NCBI GenBank assembly: GCA_947095585.1
Contig: OX352762.1
Coordinates: 45,308,129 to 45,372,128 of the forward strand
Direction: 5' to 3'
Length of the DNA stretch: 64,000 nucleotides
Source of the DNA: Nephrocerus scutellatus
Lineage: Eukaryota; Arthropoda; Insecta; Diptera; Pipunculidae
Part shown: positions 33,276 to 43,764 of the stretch, piece after piece
How the letters are laid out: each line of letters starts with the position of its first letter
How positions within the stretch are numbered: position 1 is the stretch's first letter
Notes under the pieces: generated by a model
Told to the model about the DNA's origin: nothing
Database searches by the model: none
What the model saw: only the letters and a program-made list of their open reading frames with translations
Made by a program: the position numbers and the translations under genes

Positions 33276-35053
33276 CTATCTATCAGTTGTGAAAATGCCA
33301 TTAATGACGCTTGGGTTCAGATGTCGTTTAAGCAGCTGAATTAAATCTTCCTCGGAATAACTTTGCCTAGTAAGTATGTGTCTATGGAAGGTGGGAAAGG
33401 GAATTTGAAATTGGTAGCTATCTTGGTTTCCAGTAAAAAACATCAATTGGTTCTTAAAGACGTTTATCGGTGTTTCGACAGTTTCAATTAATTCGTGAGA
33501 CGAACTTTCGCTACTGTGTTGCGTAGCAGTCAACACGTTCACTTGAGAGACCCGTGGAGGGCGAGAAAGAGCATCTGCAACTACATTACTTTTTCCTGGT
33601 TTGTAGCGTAGCTCATAATTATATTCCTCGAGAATCGCTTTCCAACGTTTCATCTTGGAATTATTATTTTTGTTGCTCAGGGCATACGTTAAGGGCTGAT
33701 GGTCTGTGTAAATTTTTACACTTGAAGTTCCATACAAATAACTTCGTAAAGAGTTCAGATTATTGCAAGTAGTTCCTTTTCATTTCCTGCGTAATCTTCC
33801 TCTGTCTTGCTCAGTGTTCGTGATATAAACTTTATTGGTCTATCGTTCTGTGCAAGGACAGCACCAAGCGCAAAATTAGAAGCATCTGTTGTTAATTCGA
33901 ATGGTTCTTTGAAATTAGGATAAGCCAGAATGATATCTTTCGAGACAAGGGAATTTTTTATTTTGTCAAAGGCCGCGATGGCGTCGGAGTTTAGGTGAAC
34001 TAATTTTTGGCTGGATTTAGATTTGGACATACGTCCGTCCTCCCCCCTTAAAAGGGATGTCAGGGGCTTTGCGAGCTTCGCGTAGTCTTTTACAAAACGA
34101 CGGTAATACCCTGACAGACCAAGAAATGACCGGAGTTCTTTAAGAGTTTTTGGGATGGGAAAATTTGTGATTGCCTCAACCTTTGCTGGGTTTGTTTTAA
34201 TACCCTCGGAGGATATCACAAAACCTAGGAACTCAACCTGCTCTTTAAAGAAATCACACTTTTCCAGCTGTAATTTCATATTCGCTTCGTTGAGTATTTT
34301 GAAGATTTCTTCGATATGCTTGACGTGATCTTCTTGGTTTTTACTAAAGATGATAATGTCATCTATATACACGTAGCAGATTTTCCCAATGACATCACGC
34401 AAGATGTCATCAAGCGCTCGCTGAAAAATAGAAGGCGCGTTTTTTAACCCAAATGGGAGCCTTGTAAATTCGTATTTTCCGTTATTGATGGAAAATGCCG
34501 TTTTCTCAATATCGGATTCCTTCAACGGAATCTGATGAAACCCACTCCTTAGGTCAAGCACTGTAAAGTACTTGTTTTTACCTAATTGCGCAAGCACTTC
34601 GCTAATATCGGGGATCGGATAGCGATCCGCTATGTTGAAGGAATTTAATTTCCTGTAATCAATCACCATCCGATATTTCTTGTTCCCTTCAGAATCGGGT
34701 TTTTTGGGAACTACCCACACCGGTGAATTATAGGGCGACCGTGAAGGTCTAATTATTCCATCGTCGATTAGGCTTTGAGCTTGTTTATTTACTTCGTCCT
34801 TAAGGGACACAGGAAATGGATAATATCGGGTATATACGGGAGTATCCGAGTTAGTGCGAATCTCGCCTACTACTTTTGTAGTGTAAGTCAGCTTCTCGTC
34901 TGGCTCCGAAAATAAAGTGGGAAATCTGTTTACGAGTGAAAGAATTGCGTCTTTTTGAGAGGGTACCAAATGGCCATGTTTGTGATTTATAGAGTTTAAC
35001 GATTGGGATGCTTGTTGCTTTATCCTGACTTTCATACCGTTTCCAATTTGCAT
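33276..35053 (-). pseudogene. Errantivirus reverse transcriptase and RNase H
   Basis: RT frame 35053-33755: 'WVVPKKPDSEGNKKYRMVID', 'FTVLDLRSGFHQIPL' (motif A), 'LPFGLKNAPSIFQRALDD' (B), 'VYIDDIIIFSKN' (catalytic YIDD), 'FLGFVIS'. RNase H begins 'ELTTDASNFALGAVLAQ'. A small deletion near 33758 (after ELLAII) shifts the frame; RNase H continues at 33737-33276 with 'IYTDHQPLTYAL' and 'NVVADALSRPP'. Motifs are intact on each side, but a single product cannot be made. Confidence 0.9.
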
Positions 35054-35080
35054 ATAATTTTGTTTAGTGTAGATAACGGC

Positions 35081-35345
35081 CTACAGTTCTTTTAGGCTAT
35101 CGTTACCTAATATAGCATGAAAAGACTTCAGCGATGGTAAAAGAAAAAATTTAATTTTGTGTTCGTTTAATCCGAAAAGGCTCGTTTGGACGTGGTGACT
35201 GATTTTAATACTGCCTCCCACTGAATTTGCATAAAAAAATTTAGCGTTTAGTATCGGTTTTTCCACTAATTGAGGTTGAATGTAGTTCCGATTTGATCCT
35301 ATTATGTCTATTAGGATTTTAATGATCTCTCCGCTCTTGGTTCTA
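35081..35345 (-). pseudogene. Errantivirus protease
   Basis: The reading frame passes through 'IKILIDIIGSNRNYI', where a retropepsin would have Asp-Thr-Gly; here the Thr is replaced and one extra Ile lies between Asp and Gly. The remainder 'HHVQTSLFGLNEHKIKFFLL' and 'HAILGNDSLKEL' is the usual protease C-terminus. With this active-site change the protease is probably inactive. Confidence 0.75.
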
Positions 35346-35373
35346 CTTTCAAAATAAGGTAGCGAAGAGGAAG

Positions 35374-36442
35374 TTAATCTAAAAAATTAATGTCGGTAAA
35401 ATCCGTAATTTCATCAACATTATTTTCGGCGTCATAGTCATATTCTTGCAATGGCTGCATGTAATCAGCTAAAGTTTCATCATAATTACAATCTTCGGAC
35501 TGTAAAACTTCATCATATCCACCATTGATGTGGAAATTTGGTTGAGGCTTGATGGAGTTAAACGAAGGTTGTTTTGACGTAAATTGTTGGGGGTTTTGCA
35601 TTGTTCCTCGTTGAAATTGGTGGCTCCTAACTTGAGCACTTTGACCAAAGGGCTCGGTCTTAATCTGTTGATTTAAAGAAAACGGAGGTTGTTGCCTTGG
35701 TGAAAATGATGATTTGTAGCCTGGTTGGGGTTGGTATTGATACCTTTGCACGTTCTGCTGCTGATAAAATGCTCTTGGCGGTGGTTGATTGGAAGGTATA
35801 AAGCTTGACTGAATATTTAATGGTTGTCTATTGTGCGGATTCACATAATTTTTAGGAAAATTCCTACGTGGGGTTTGTGACGATGAAAACGGGTTGAGAT
35901 GTCCTCTCGTCATACCGTAGTTGTGCATGTGTTGTGATCTGTACCCCTGGTTTTCCAACTTGAGGCACAAGTGAAGTGCCTGGGGTAAATCAACGGGTTC
36001 GCGTACCCCTAATAACCTGGGAAGGTCTCCCTTGAGACCCCTAATGAAGGTATCGAGAGCCTTGTCGCGATAAGTCTGCGTAAGCAGTTGGGTTGACTCT
36101 TGAGAAATTTCCATGCAGGAAATTTTATTGAGAATGAGAGAGAGATGACTGTAGACAGCCTGGTAAAACTCTGATACAGTGTAGCTGCCTTGAACAAGGG
36201 ACGACATCTGATGTTCGAGAGTGTTTAAATCGCGCTTGTCGGCGTAGTGCATGACAAGGCATTTGGAAATATTTGGAGTGTTGTACGACTCCAAAACGCG
36301 TCAGCGTTTCCGATAATCTTGTTTCGGATAATGTATTTGTGGAAAGGGTAGGATGTGGAGGTAAGACATTGGCGTGAGGAGCATCGCCCCTAGTGTTGCT
36401 TTTTGGAGGGTCAGTAGACGCTCCGGAACGTAGCTCAGGCAT
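35374..36442 (-). pseudogene. Errantivirus gag (frameshifted)
   Basis: Starts at ATG 36442 (PELRSGAS...) and shifts frame near 36295 into a 306-codon frame: 'NISKCLVMHYADKRDLNTLE', 'TYRDKALDTFIRGLKGDLPR', then a long Gln/Pro/Asn/Phe-rich region (residues about 150-270) and an acidic end. There is no zinc knuckle, as in other errantivirus Gag proteins, where a basic Gln-rich region serves for RNA binding. One frameshift is visible. Confidence 0.85.
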
Positions 36443-37461
36443 GTTTAAAAAGGAAAGAAATATTTATTTATATAATACGCTCAATTTTCACATCCCTTAT
36501 TTGATTAACTTGGGATTGTTTTATTTTTCAATTATTTTAATATTTAATTTATTCTAAAGCTAATTAATAATAAAAAAAAATTATTCTTCCTTCTTGATTT
36601 TTAAATAATATATTTGTTTTATACTTAACCTTTTGTTTACCCTTTTGTTTCTTAACAACTCTTTAATTATTCTTCCTTTTTCTTGAATTTACTTTAAATA
36701 TTAATCTTTAAATTATATTTTTCCTTGTGAATTTTACCTTTTAATTTGAAATACTTTAATTGAGTTCACAACTTAATTACTCTTCAGTTTTCTAGATTTT
36801 ACTTTAATAATTAATCTTTAACGTTTCTTCTTTCTTTTTAATTTAACCTTTTAATTTGTAATGTTTTAATTGAATTCACTAGTTAACTACTCTATAATTT
36901 TCTAGGTTTTACTTTAAATTTTAATCTTTTATTTTTTCTTTTAATTTTACCTTTTAATTTTGTAATGTTTCAATTCAGTACTCTATAATATACTTGATCT
37001 ACGCTTACATTAATAATGCGAATATCAGCATCTTGTTGTTGTATCCAACGTCCTTCGGGTTTTCACAAGCACAAAATGTCAAGAGTTAGCGTAAAGCACT
37101 AATAGTTCCAATATCGCTAATTTGCTAATAAACGCGCGGACCCTGGCTTTGGTCACACTATATTAGCTATTTTGCACCGCTTTGGGACTTTTACCAGCTA
37201 TTTTGTAACACTTGAGAATTTGTTATACCGTACGGGTTTTTTTTTAATCCGCGATTTACCGTGCCTCTTGGGGACTTTTCACGATTTACTGTACCTCTTG
37301 GGGACTTATTAACGCGAAGTACCTTGTTGTACCACTTGGGGACTTTTCGCGATTTACTGTACCTCTTGGGGACTTATTTACGCGAAGTACTTTGTTGTAC
37401 CACTTGGGGACTTTTCACGATTTACTGTACCGGTAAACACACTTGCTCACTTTTGCCAGGG
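36443..37461 (-). other. Errantivirus 5' untranslated leader
   Basis: About 1.0 kb between primer site and gag. 36480-37000 is AT-rich with a repeated pattern around 'ttaatctttaa' and 'accttttaatttg'. 37282-37430 holds 68-bp tandem repeats (see next entry). No open frame with a recognised domain. Confidence 0.7.
37266..37430 (-). repeat. 68-bp tandem repeat in the errantivirus leader
   Basis: 'cgatttactgtacctcttgg' recurs at 37282, 37350 and 37418, each followed by 'ggactta...cgcgaagtac' and 'ttgtaccacttggggactt'. 'cttggggactt' occurs five times. In gypsy the equivalent leader holds repeated protein-binding sites; whether these do is unknown. Confidence 0.8.
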
Positions 37462-37478
37462 TCCCTGCTCGGGCGCCA
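37462..37478 (-). other. Primer-binding site, tRNA-Lys-like
   Basis: The minus strand reads 'tggcgcccgagcaggga', one base from the complement of tRNA-Lys(UUU), and abuts the 5' LTR. Confidence 0.8.
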
Positions 37479-37792
37479 ATTAAATTATTCTAAGTTGAAA
37501 TTTGTTAAAAAAAATAATTTTTATTTTCCAAACCGGCAGCGATTCTGCCTACATAAAAACTGAACATATAATCTCTTAAAACTAAGCTTTTTATACTCTT
37601 AATTATAACGTCCTATGCGAAAACATCCAACGGCGACGTGTTCTCACAGGTGCTCATCGTTTCACATCGTACGTGATGGAATGCGGCAATGTCGACAAAT
37701 CGTGTTGCACAGACGCACTGTCAGCGAATTCTTCTGACCGACTCGTGGGAAACGGTGCAACATCAACATATAGAATTTATTCTGTGTTAACT
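37478..37792 (-). repeat. 5' LTR of the errantivirus (315 bp)
   Basis: Partner of 30360-30674; followed by TATA at 37793. Confidence 0.9.
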
Positions 37793-37796
37793 TATA

Positions 37797-37964
37797 CAAA
37801 ATAAAATACAAAACAAAAATGATAATCGCTTGTCTTTGAGGTAAACAATGTGGGAAATGCCGAATTGCATTTTCCGTGTGAATATGCTACATTGCATATT
37901 CACATTAATAAAATCATCGTAATCGGTGCTTATGTTCTATGTTTACTATGCGACGGAACATCCT
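37797..37964 (-). repeat. 3' LTR of BEL element 1, part right of the errantivirus
   Basis: 'gataatcgcttgtcttt', 'gcattttccgtgtgaatatg' and 'tatgttctatgtttactatg' match the 5' LTR at 43866-43960 and 44985-45017. The segment left of the errantivirus (30320-30355, 'tgaactatatttgac...gttta') matches 43816-43838. Confidence 0.75.
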
Positions 37965-38238
37965 CCATGGCGGGTATCAAGCGACGTGGCAAGGAAACCA
38001 TGGTGGGATGTTGTTTTGATGAGGGTCTCTTCTTCTTGTTAAAATAGTAGGCAATGACAATTCCAGTAGCTGTAGCAATAATCCCATATAAGACCACGTA
38101 GTGATGAACCTCGTGGAAATTCATCTGTTGACCTTCATCTTGTGCTGATGTCTTTATTTGCGTAAGACTGGTTGAAAGTTGATCTAAATCCGTTTGAATG
38201 TTGTTAAATTCATTAGGCGTCACCATCCTGTGTATCAT
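37930..38238 (-). pseudogene. Membrane-anchored C-terminal fragment, probably BEL env
   Basis: 102 codons. 'EFNNIQTDLDQLSTSLTQIK' forms a likely helix and 'HHYVVLYGIIATATGIVIAY' is a membrane span followed by 'YFNKKKRP', a basic cytoplasmic start. The end runs into the LTR. Position between pol and 3' LTR suggests env of a roo-like BEL element. The N-terminal portion is absent. Confidence 0.55.
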
Positions 38239-38513
38239 ATTTGATGTTTGACTAGGTTTTTAGGTTCTACGCCCCTTGACGCACAATCAGCTGGGTTTCC
38301 GGTTGATTTGCTATAATTCCATGTTGATGGGCTCATGAGACCATGAATTTCAGATACTCTGTTTGCCAAAAATGTTTTGAATCGGTATGGTTCTGCTTTG
38401 ATCCATGAAAGTACGATTTTCGAGTCTGTCCATGTGTGTGTTGTATTATTTGGAATACGGAAGCTTTTTATTACCTTTGCCATTAATTTCGCAAGTAGCA
38501 ATGCGCCGCACAA
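38235..38513 (-). pseudogene. BEL/Pao RNase H fragment
   Basis: 92 codons: 'CGALLLAKLMAKVIKSFRIP', 'HTWTDSKIVLSWIKAEPYRF', 'TFLANRVSEIHGL', 'GNPADCASRGVEP'. This is the characteristic BEL/Pao RNase H block (WTDS..VL.WI, ..F.ANRV.EI, NPAD..SRG). Integrase should follow but is deleted. Confidence 0.85.
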
Positions 38514-38570
38514 TTCTAATTTAGGAATTGTTTGCTGCGATTTTATTAGTGCGACCTTTTTTTGATATTA

Positions 38571-38879
38571 TTAGATATGGTCGTGGGGAATCCTCTGTAC
38601 CGTTCCTTTGGTAGGCATATATGCTGCATATGCCAATTCAGATGCATTGCAAAACCCGTGAAGTTTTATAGGGGCATTGTTGAACGTCTTAACCCATCTT
38701 GGTATTTTTATTTGTTCTAGTTCTGGTAAAGAATATTTGTAACTGTTCCATCTTGTTGCAATATTTTTTGGTAATGGTTCGTCCCATGATAATTCTGTTA
38801 ACCAGAGTTGTTGAAGTAGTATATTTGCTATTATAATGGTTGGGGATAACCACCCCATTTGGTCAAATATTTGTGACAC
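38571..38879 (-). pseudogene. BEL/Pao RT C-terminal fragment
   Basis: 102 codons: 'FDQMGWLSPTIIIANILLQQ', 'LWLTELSWDEPLP', 'IPRWV', 'KLHGFCNASELAYAAY'. This is the thumb/connection region of Pao RTs (FDPLGWL.P, ..LW...L.WD, then HGF.DAS..AY.A). The catalytic YVDD region is absent. Confidence 0.85.
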
Positions 38880-38915
38880 TTCAGATAAAAATTTTCTTTT
38901 GATATTTCTTTATAC

Positions 38916-39284
38916 TCAACGTTTTTGGCTTTGAATGTTTAGTTTTTTCGCCGTGTTGGAAGTTATGAACGATGCTTGGGATCCTGGGTCAATTAATACT
39001 CTAAGCAATTCTGGATAAGAGCCATTTGTTGGAACCTTTACTAAGGCTGTGCTCAAGATTACTTGCGCTGTGGTAGATGTATTATTTACCATATGTGTCT
39101 CCACCACTGGTGTTGTTCTTTGTGTTGATGGATGCCGTGCCTTTGGTAAATTGTTTTGATGAGCTACAGTTGTATTTTTGGTAACGCCTTCTTTCGTGTG
39201 GAGAAGGGTATGGTGTTTGCCTTGCACACTAAACACGTGCTTTTTGAAAAGCACATTCTTGAAAATTTGTGAGTGCCTAAACAA
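38916..39284 (-). pseudogene. BEL/Pao gag zinc-knuckle remnant and protease
   Basis: The frame ends 'LRVLIDPGSQASFITSNTAK', the BEL protease start (normally LLDSGSQ.SFIT); Pro replaces Ser after Asp. Upstream 'LFKKHVFSVQGKHHTLLH' is a knuckle remnant in which His pairs survive, and Cys codons lie in the neighbouring frame. RT should follow but the next 40 bp are broken. Confidence 0.8.
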
Positions 39285-39596
39285 ACTCTACATAGGTTCA
39301 TCATGGTACAAATTTTGTTGCGTTAAATCGTTGACTTTTGCAAAAATGATTTGCACGTGTCAATGTTGTGTAATCCTTTGCAATTTATGCATCTGTTCGT
39401 TGTTATGGCCCTTTGGGGTTGTGCACGACTGCTTGTTGGTTGATGTCGGTTGCTTTTATTTCAGATTGCGTCTAGTGATTGGAAACGTTTTCCAAAATTA
39501 GCAAAAATTTATGTAGATGTTGATTCTCTTTGGGATCTCCTAAAGTTGTCTCATAAATTCTGATGGTCTAACTTTTTTTGCAAAATATGAATGATT

Positions 39597-40455
39597 AAGG
39601 CATCGAATTTTTCTTAATTTTTAAATTCTCTATATTAACTTCACTTGCCCGTGGGTCGTCTGTCGTGGATTCTTGCGATCAATTTTTAACCCACTTCCCA
39701 TGGCCCGATTTTATTGAAATTTTGCACACATGTGTATTTCCGGAGACAACACTTTCTATTAAATTTTAAGGCCCCTCGGGCTGCGGGGTCGGGGGGCTCC
39801 CAAAACACATGTGTATACCCAATAAACAATACTTTTTCGAAAATTTGGTAGTGATCGGGTCCCGGGTTCGGCCGCAAGGCCCTTATACATTTTTTAAATA
39901 TCTATACTGGCATCAGATATTCGTTGCCCTTTATGGACTGTGTGCGGTGTGTGCTGCGCAGTCGGCTGCGCTGCATGGTTTTGGTGGTGGTGGAGAGAGA
40001 GAGAGAAATCTTAGCGCACGCACAAATGAACCCAGCAAATGAAACGAGACATACATGTTTTATGCTTACTTCAACTTACATTTTTATTATATACTGAATT
40101 GTATTTTTATTGATGTCGTTTTTTTTGTTGTCGATATCAACTTACAGATAGAACAACAAGTTTTCACAATATTCTGTCACTTGGCGTTTTCATAAATTAG
40201 TTCAGAGCAGTCAAAGAGTTCTCAAGATAAATGTTCGTGTTTCTTATTTGCTCAGAGTATGAGCGTGCTCTAAGTGCTCAGAATAAAATGATCTGAGCTT
40301 TTTCAATTTTAACATCTGATGTCAAATGTTTGTTTCGATGATTTTCTCCTACAATAAAAAAAAATGGCCCAGGATCGAGGGGCTCCCATATCAATTTCTG
40401 CGATTAGAGAATTTAGATGAAAAATTTTAATTTTTATGGGTTGTTTTTTTTAGTA
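39597..40455 (-). mobile_element. Dispersed non-autonomous repeat with ~120-bp internal units, copy in BEL 1
   Basis: Termini: 'taaattctctatattaactt' with 'cacttgcccgtgggtcg' on one side, and 'gattagagaatttaga...aaaattttaatttttatggg' on the other. The inside has units with 'gcccgattttattgaaatt', 'acacatgtgtat', a GC-rich 'ggcccc.cggggc' and 'gtgatcgggtcc'. It interrupts BEL gag-pol. A full-length opposite-orientation copy lies at 44088-44975. The two termini share 'taaattctcta' in inverted orientation, hinting at short imperfect inverted ends. No coding capacity seen. 39930-40330 within it may be additional unrelated sequence. Confidence 0.6.
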
Positions 40456-40673
40456 TGTTGTTGATATTTTGAATGGCTTCACTTGTGTTGTCGTGCATTG
40501 TTCTGATTCCTACACTGCTTTCCATTAGCAAGTTTGGTTGATTAATCAGCTGGTGGAAATATGCTGCTGCCATCATTCTGTTGTAGCGATTATTCAATAT
40601 CTCCCAAGCTATAGAATAATTTTCTGCTGTTGATTCAAGATTATTTTAGCAGCTGAACCTCCTAAGTGGCCTT

Positions 40674-40979
40674 TTAAGTAGTTGATTCTATGACTGTGAA
40701 ATGTGGAATTTCTATGTTTGGCAATCGGACTTCTACTGTGTTGTTGTTTGTTTGATAATGACTGTCATTCTCCATCTCAATTCGGCTTTTTACGACAATG
40801 TCATCATGTTCTTGTCTTATGTTGTTGTATTGCTGTTCCATGAAGTATTTTAAATTCGTCCCATCTTCGTCTGAAGCTTCTAAATGTATCTTCTCGTCGA
40901 GGTCCGTGATCTGCTCCATCACCCTTTGAATGTGTTTCAAGACGAGCTTCAATGCTTGCTTCTGTTTATTCTCTTGCAA
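40674..40979 (-). pseudogene. BEL/Pao gag fragment, middle
   Basis: 101 codons: 'ALKLVLKHIQRVMEQITDLD' (helical), 'QQYNNIRQEHDDIVVKSRIE', then 'VRLPNIEIPHFTV'. BEL Gag proteins (DUF1759 type) typically read 'LP.I.LP.F.G' after a coiled-coil, as here. The frame ends at 'IESTT'. Confidence 0.75.
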
Positions 40980-41224
40980 GGCGTCTTCCGCTGTTCTTAT
41001 TTAACTATTCATGTTCTTATTTTAATTGTCTGCTGTTTTATCATCTGATCGAACTCTTTCCTCTTGGTAATTTCTGTGATTGTGAAATTGGCATCGAATT
41101 GTTGTTGTGTCTTCCTCGGTGCTGTCTGCTCGCTGTCGTCTATTGGTGGCTTATGGTTTAGAAGTGTCCGCATCTCATCAATTCCGAGGTTGTAAATCTC
41201 CGCAATATCCTTTTTGGTTGTTGT

Positions 41225-41410
41225 TTATGGATTATGTTTGTCTAACGATGGTTCCTTGTTTCGGATGATTTCATCCGTGGTGATGAATTCTCTGTAGAGC
41301 GTCTTCAATGCCGCTATTTTCTTCTCCAGATATGATTTTGTTTTTCGGGTAGCACTATCTTTGTAATACTTTAATTGATAATGTTGAATATGATGGTGTT
41401 TTGTTAACTG
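41225..41410 (-). pseudogene. BEL/Pao gag fragment, N-terminal helix
   Basis: 'QHYQLKYYKDSATRKTKSYL' and 'KKIAALKTLYREFITTDEII' form a helical N-terminus of BEL Gag. The upstream start (about 43311, 'MEALLTQQEVTT') lies on the far side of the inserted non-LTR element. Confidence 0.65.
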
Positions 41411-41841
41411 ACGCAAGCAGCATTACAGAAAAATTTAATGACTATTTCACTGAAGTTTCAGAAAATTTGAAACCGTCTGTTGATTTATGTGTGGGATGTG
41501 ATTGCTCGATACCCATAAATGATAATATTCAATTAAACAGTTTTTAACAAAATTTCTTCGTACGAAACTAACAAGGCTATTTCATCCTTAAAAAATAAGA
41601 GTTCATGCACTAGTGATGGTATATCAAGTATATTACTAAAACAAATTGCGTTATACGTAGTTGATGTATTAAGTTTCTTATTTAACCTTAGTGTTGAAAA
41701 AGGTTGTTTCCCTTAGCGCTTGAAATGTGTGTTGTACCACTTTTTAAAAAAGGTAATAGAAAACACGTCACTGACTATAGACCAATATCTTTACTTCCCA
41801 CCTTTTCCAAGCTTTTTTAAAAATTAATTAAAGTTCGAATT

Positions 41842-43007
41842 GTGTCCTTTTTGGACAAAAATAGATTTTTTAGTAGCAACCAATTTGGGTTTAGATCGGG
41901 TATGTCAACAGAAGATGCCATTCTCAAATTGTGTAGTCAGATATACGACAGTACCAATGTTAGTAAATCTACCATGGCTATCTTTGCAGATATGACAAAA
42001 GCGTTTGATATGGTGGACCATGTAATATTGCTAAATAAATTATATAACGCTGGTTTAAGAGGAAAAATATTTATTTGGTTGCAATCGTATTTAAAATACA
42101 GAGTACAAAGAGTTAATATAAATGGAACATTTAGCGCCCGCGTTTTTTAAATTTTTCCAATTTTTTTTTTCCTAATATACATTAATTCTCTGTTCAATCT
42201 CAATTTGAATGTTTTACCAACAGCTTTTGCCGATGATATAGCTATCACTTACCAATTCCAGACTACTTTTGAATGTATTGCCAACATCGAGGAAGATCTT
42301 GAAACATTAAGGTTGTGGTTTGCTGCTCATAAGTTGATCATTAGCGAGAAAACAAAACTAATGTCCTTTAAAATATCTAGTAATAGGCTATATGACTTTA
42401 ATCTTTATTTTCATGCGCACAATTGTAAGCAGTTTAGCTTACCAATTCATCAATGTGGTAAATGTAATTTTACAAGCAACACTCAATGCTCGTCTAGTTG
42501 CTTTAATTTAAGTATCTTGGTCTATTAATTGATTATAACTTAAACTGGAAAGACCAAATCCGCTCGATTAAATCGCATTTATTGTTGGTGACTCGTAAAA
42601 TGTACCTTATAAAGCCCTTTTGCGGTAAAAAAGTCTTGACCTTGATCTATTACGGCCTTGCACACTCAAAGTTGCAATACGGTATAACAAGCTGGGGTGG
42701 TGCATATGCTAATGCTTTTGTACCCCTGCTGATGGCACAAAAATATTTGATACGAATTATAAGCAATAAAAATAGCTCCGGTGAAAGCTGGCCATTATAC
42801 AAGGAATTGCGAATTTTACCAATGAGACATCTGTACGTATTTAAAGTATTGAGAGAATTTTTTAAACAAATGGTAACATTCCAAGTAGGAACTCGCAAAA
42901 CTACAGTCGTGTTAACAATATGGACCTCTATGTCAATGTTCCAATCGCACATAAAACTCATTTTTCGCTTTTTTTTTACTATTACGGCTCCAAATTTTTT
43001 TAATTAG
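41842..43007 (+). pseudogene. LINE reverse transcriptase, three frames
   Basis: Frame 1 (41842-42150): 'NQFGFRSGMSTEDAILKLCS' and 'MAIFADMTKAFDMVDHVILL', RT motifs 2 and A with the catalytic Asp (FADMTKAFD). Frame 2 (42205-42528): 'LPTAFADDIAITYQ', motif C FADD. Frame 3 (42582-43007): 'GLAHSKLQYGITSWGGAY', 'QKYLIRIISNK', 'LYKELRILPMRHLYVFKVL', the thumb and C-terminal region. Stops between the frames (42150-42205, 42528-42582) inactivate it. The region before 41842 gives 'FLNL.VEKGCFP' and 'DYRPISLLPTFSK' with an early stop. Confidence 0.85.
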
Positions 43008-43225
43008 TTACCACAATTTTTCTTTCTTTTTTTTGCACATTTGTATCGTAAGAACTTATTTAGTACATACTGATTGTCACCCACATCATCTCTTTTGAAG
43101 AATCAATCTGTTGAAGTGTCGTTCAACACTAACTGTTCAAGTTAAAGAACGAACACTATTTATTTAATTCCATTTGTATAAGAAAACATTTTTTGTAACT
43201 AGTTTTTTAAGTTGGAAATGAATAA

Positions 43226-43252
43226 AACATCTCATTGAATTGAATTGAATTC
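43226..43252 (+). repeat. (TTGAA)n 3' tail of the LINE
   Basis: 'cattgaattgaattgaattc' follows 'gaaatgaataaaacatct'. A short tandem tail like this ends several LINE clades. Confidence 0.7.
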
Positions 43253-43533
43253 GTTTTAAATTGAATTATTTTTTCGGTTGTTACCTCTTGTTGTGTTAAA
43301 AGCGCTTCCATGTTGTTATGTTGTCTTCTGGTTGGTGGCTCAGATAGATTCTTGATGCTTGTTCCAGCCGTAGTTTGTTGAGGACACGGTAACTTCTAGG
43401 TGCCAGTTCCTGGTTGGCTTGGAAGCACTGATGATCAGGATGGTTTTTCAGTCACTTTTGTGTGCTAGTTGACTGTAAGTTATTAGTTTTAGTTGTATGA
43501 TGGGTCTGTAACTTCTAGTGGTTTGTGGTTGGA

Positions 43534-43680
43534 GTTGTAAATTCCAGTTTCCGTTGGTAGGTGAATCTGCGTCTTCTGTGTTGTAAATTCCAGTTTCCGT
43601 TGGTAGGTGGATCTGCGTCTTCTTGGTTGTAAATTCAAGTCTCCGTTGGTAGGTTGATCTGCGAATACTAGGTGCTAGTT
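43534..43680 (-). repeat. ~46-bp tandem repeat in the BEL 1 leader
   Basis: 'gttgtaaattccagtttccg' with 'ttggtaggtggatctgcgtc' occurs three times in a row. It lies between the BEL 5' LTR and the gag start. Confidence 0.75.
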
Positions 43681-43764
43681 TCTGGTTGGCTTCGAAGTAC
43701 CAATATTTAGCCTAGGAATTACTTTTTCTTAAACTGAATAGAATATCTTCCGCTTGCCGTGGGT

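Larger units (their letters stand above)
30360..37792 (-). mobile_element. Gypsy/errantivirus with env, near full length but interrupted
   Basis: A 7.43-kb endogenous errantivirus-type element. On the minus strand: LTR, tRNA-Lys-like primer site, ~1-kb leader, gag, protease, RT-RNase H, integrase, env, polypurine tract, LTR. LTRs start AGTTAACAC, typical of the gypsy/errantivirus group, and are flanked by TATA on both sides (30356-30359 and 37793-37796), the 4-bp duplication of this group. All three genes contain frameshifts or stops, so this copy cannot make the full set of proteins. It is inserted into the 3' LTR of an older BEL element. Confidence 0.95.
41405..43255 (+). mobile_element. 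Non-LTR element (CR1/jockey-like) inserted in BEL gag
   Basis: A plus-strand 3' part of a LINE: linker (41405-41540), RT in broken frames (41842-43007), 3' UTR and a (TTGAA)n tail at 43226-43250. The surrounding BEL gag is read on the other strand and resumes on both sides, so the LINE is the later insertion. 5'-truncated. Confidence 0.8.
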
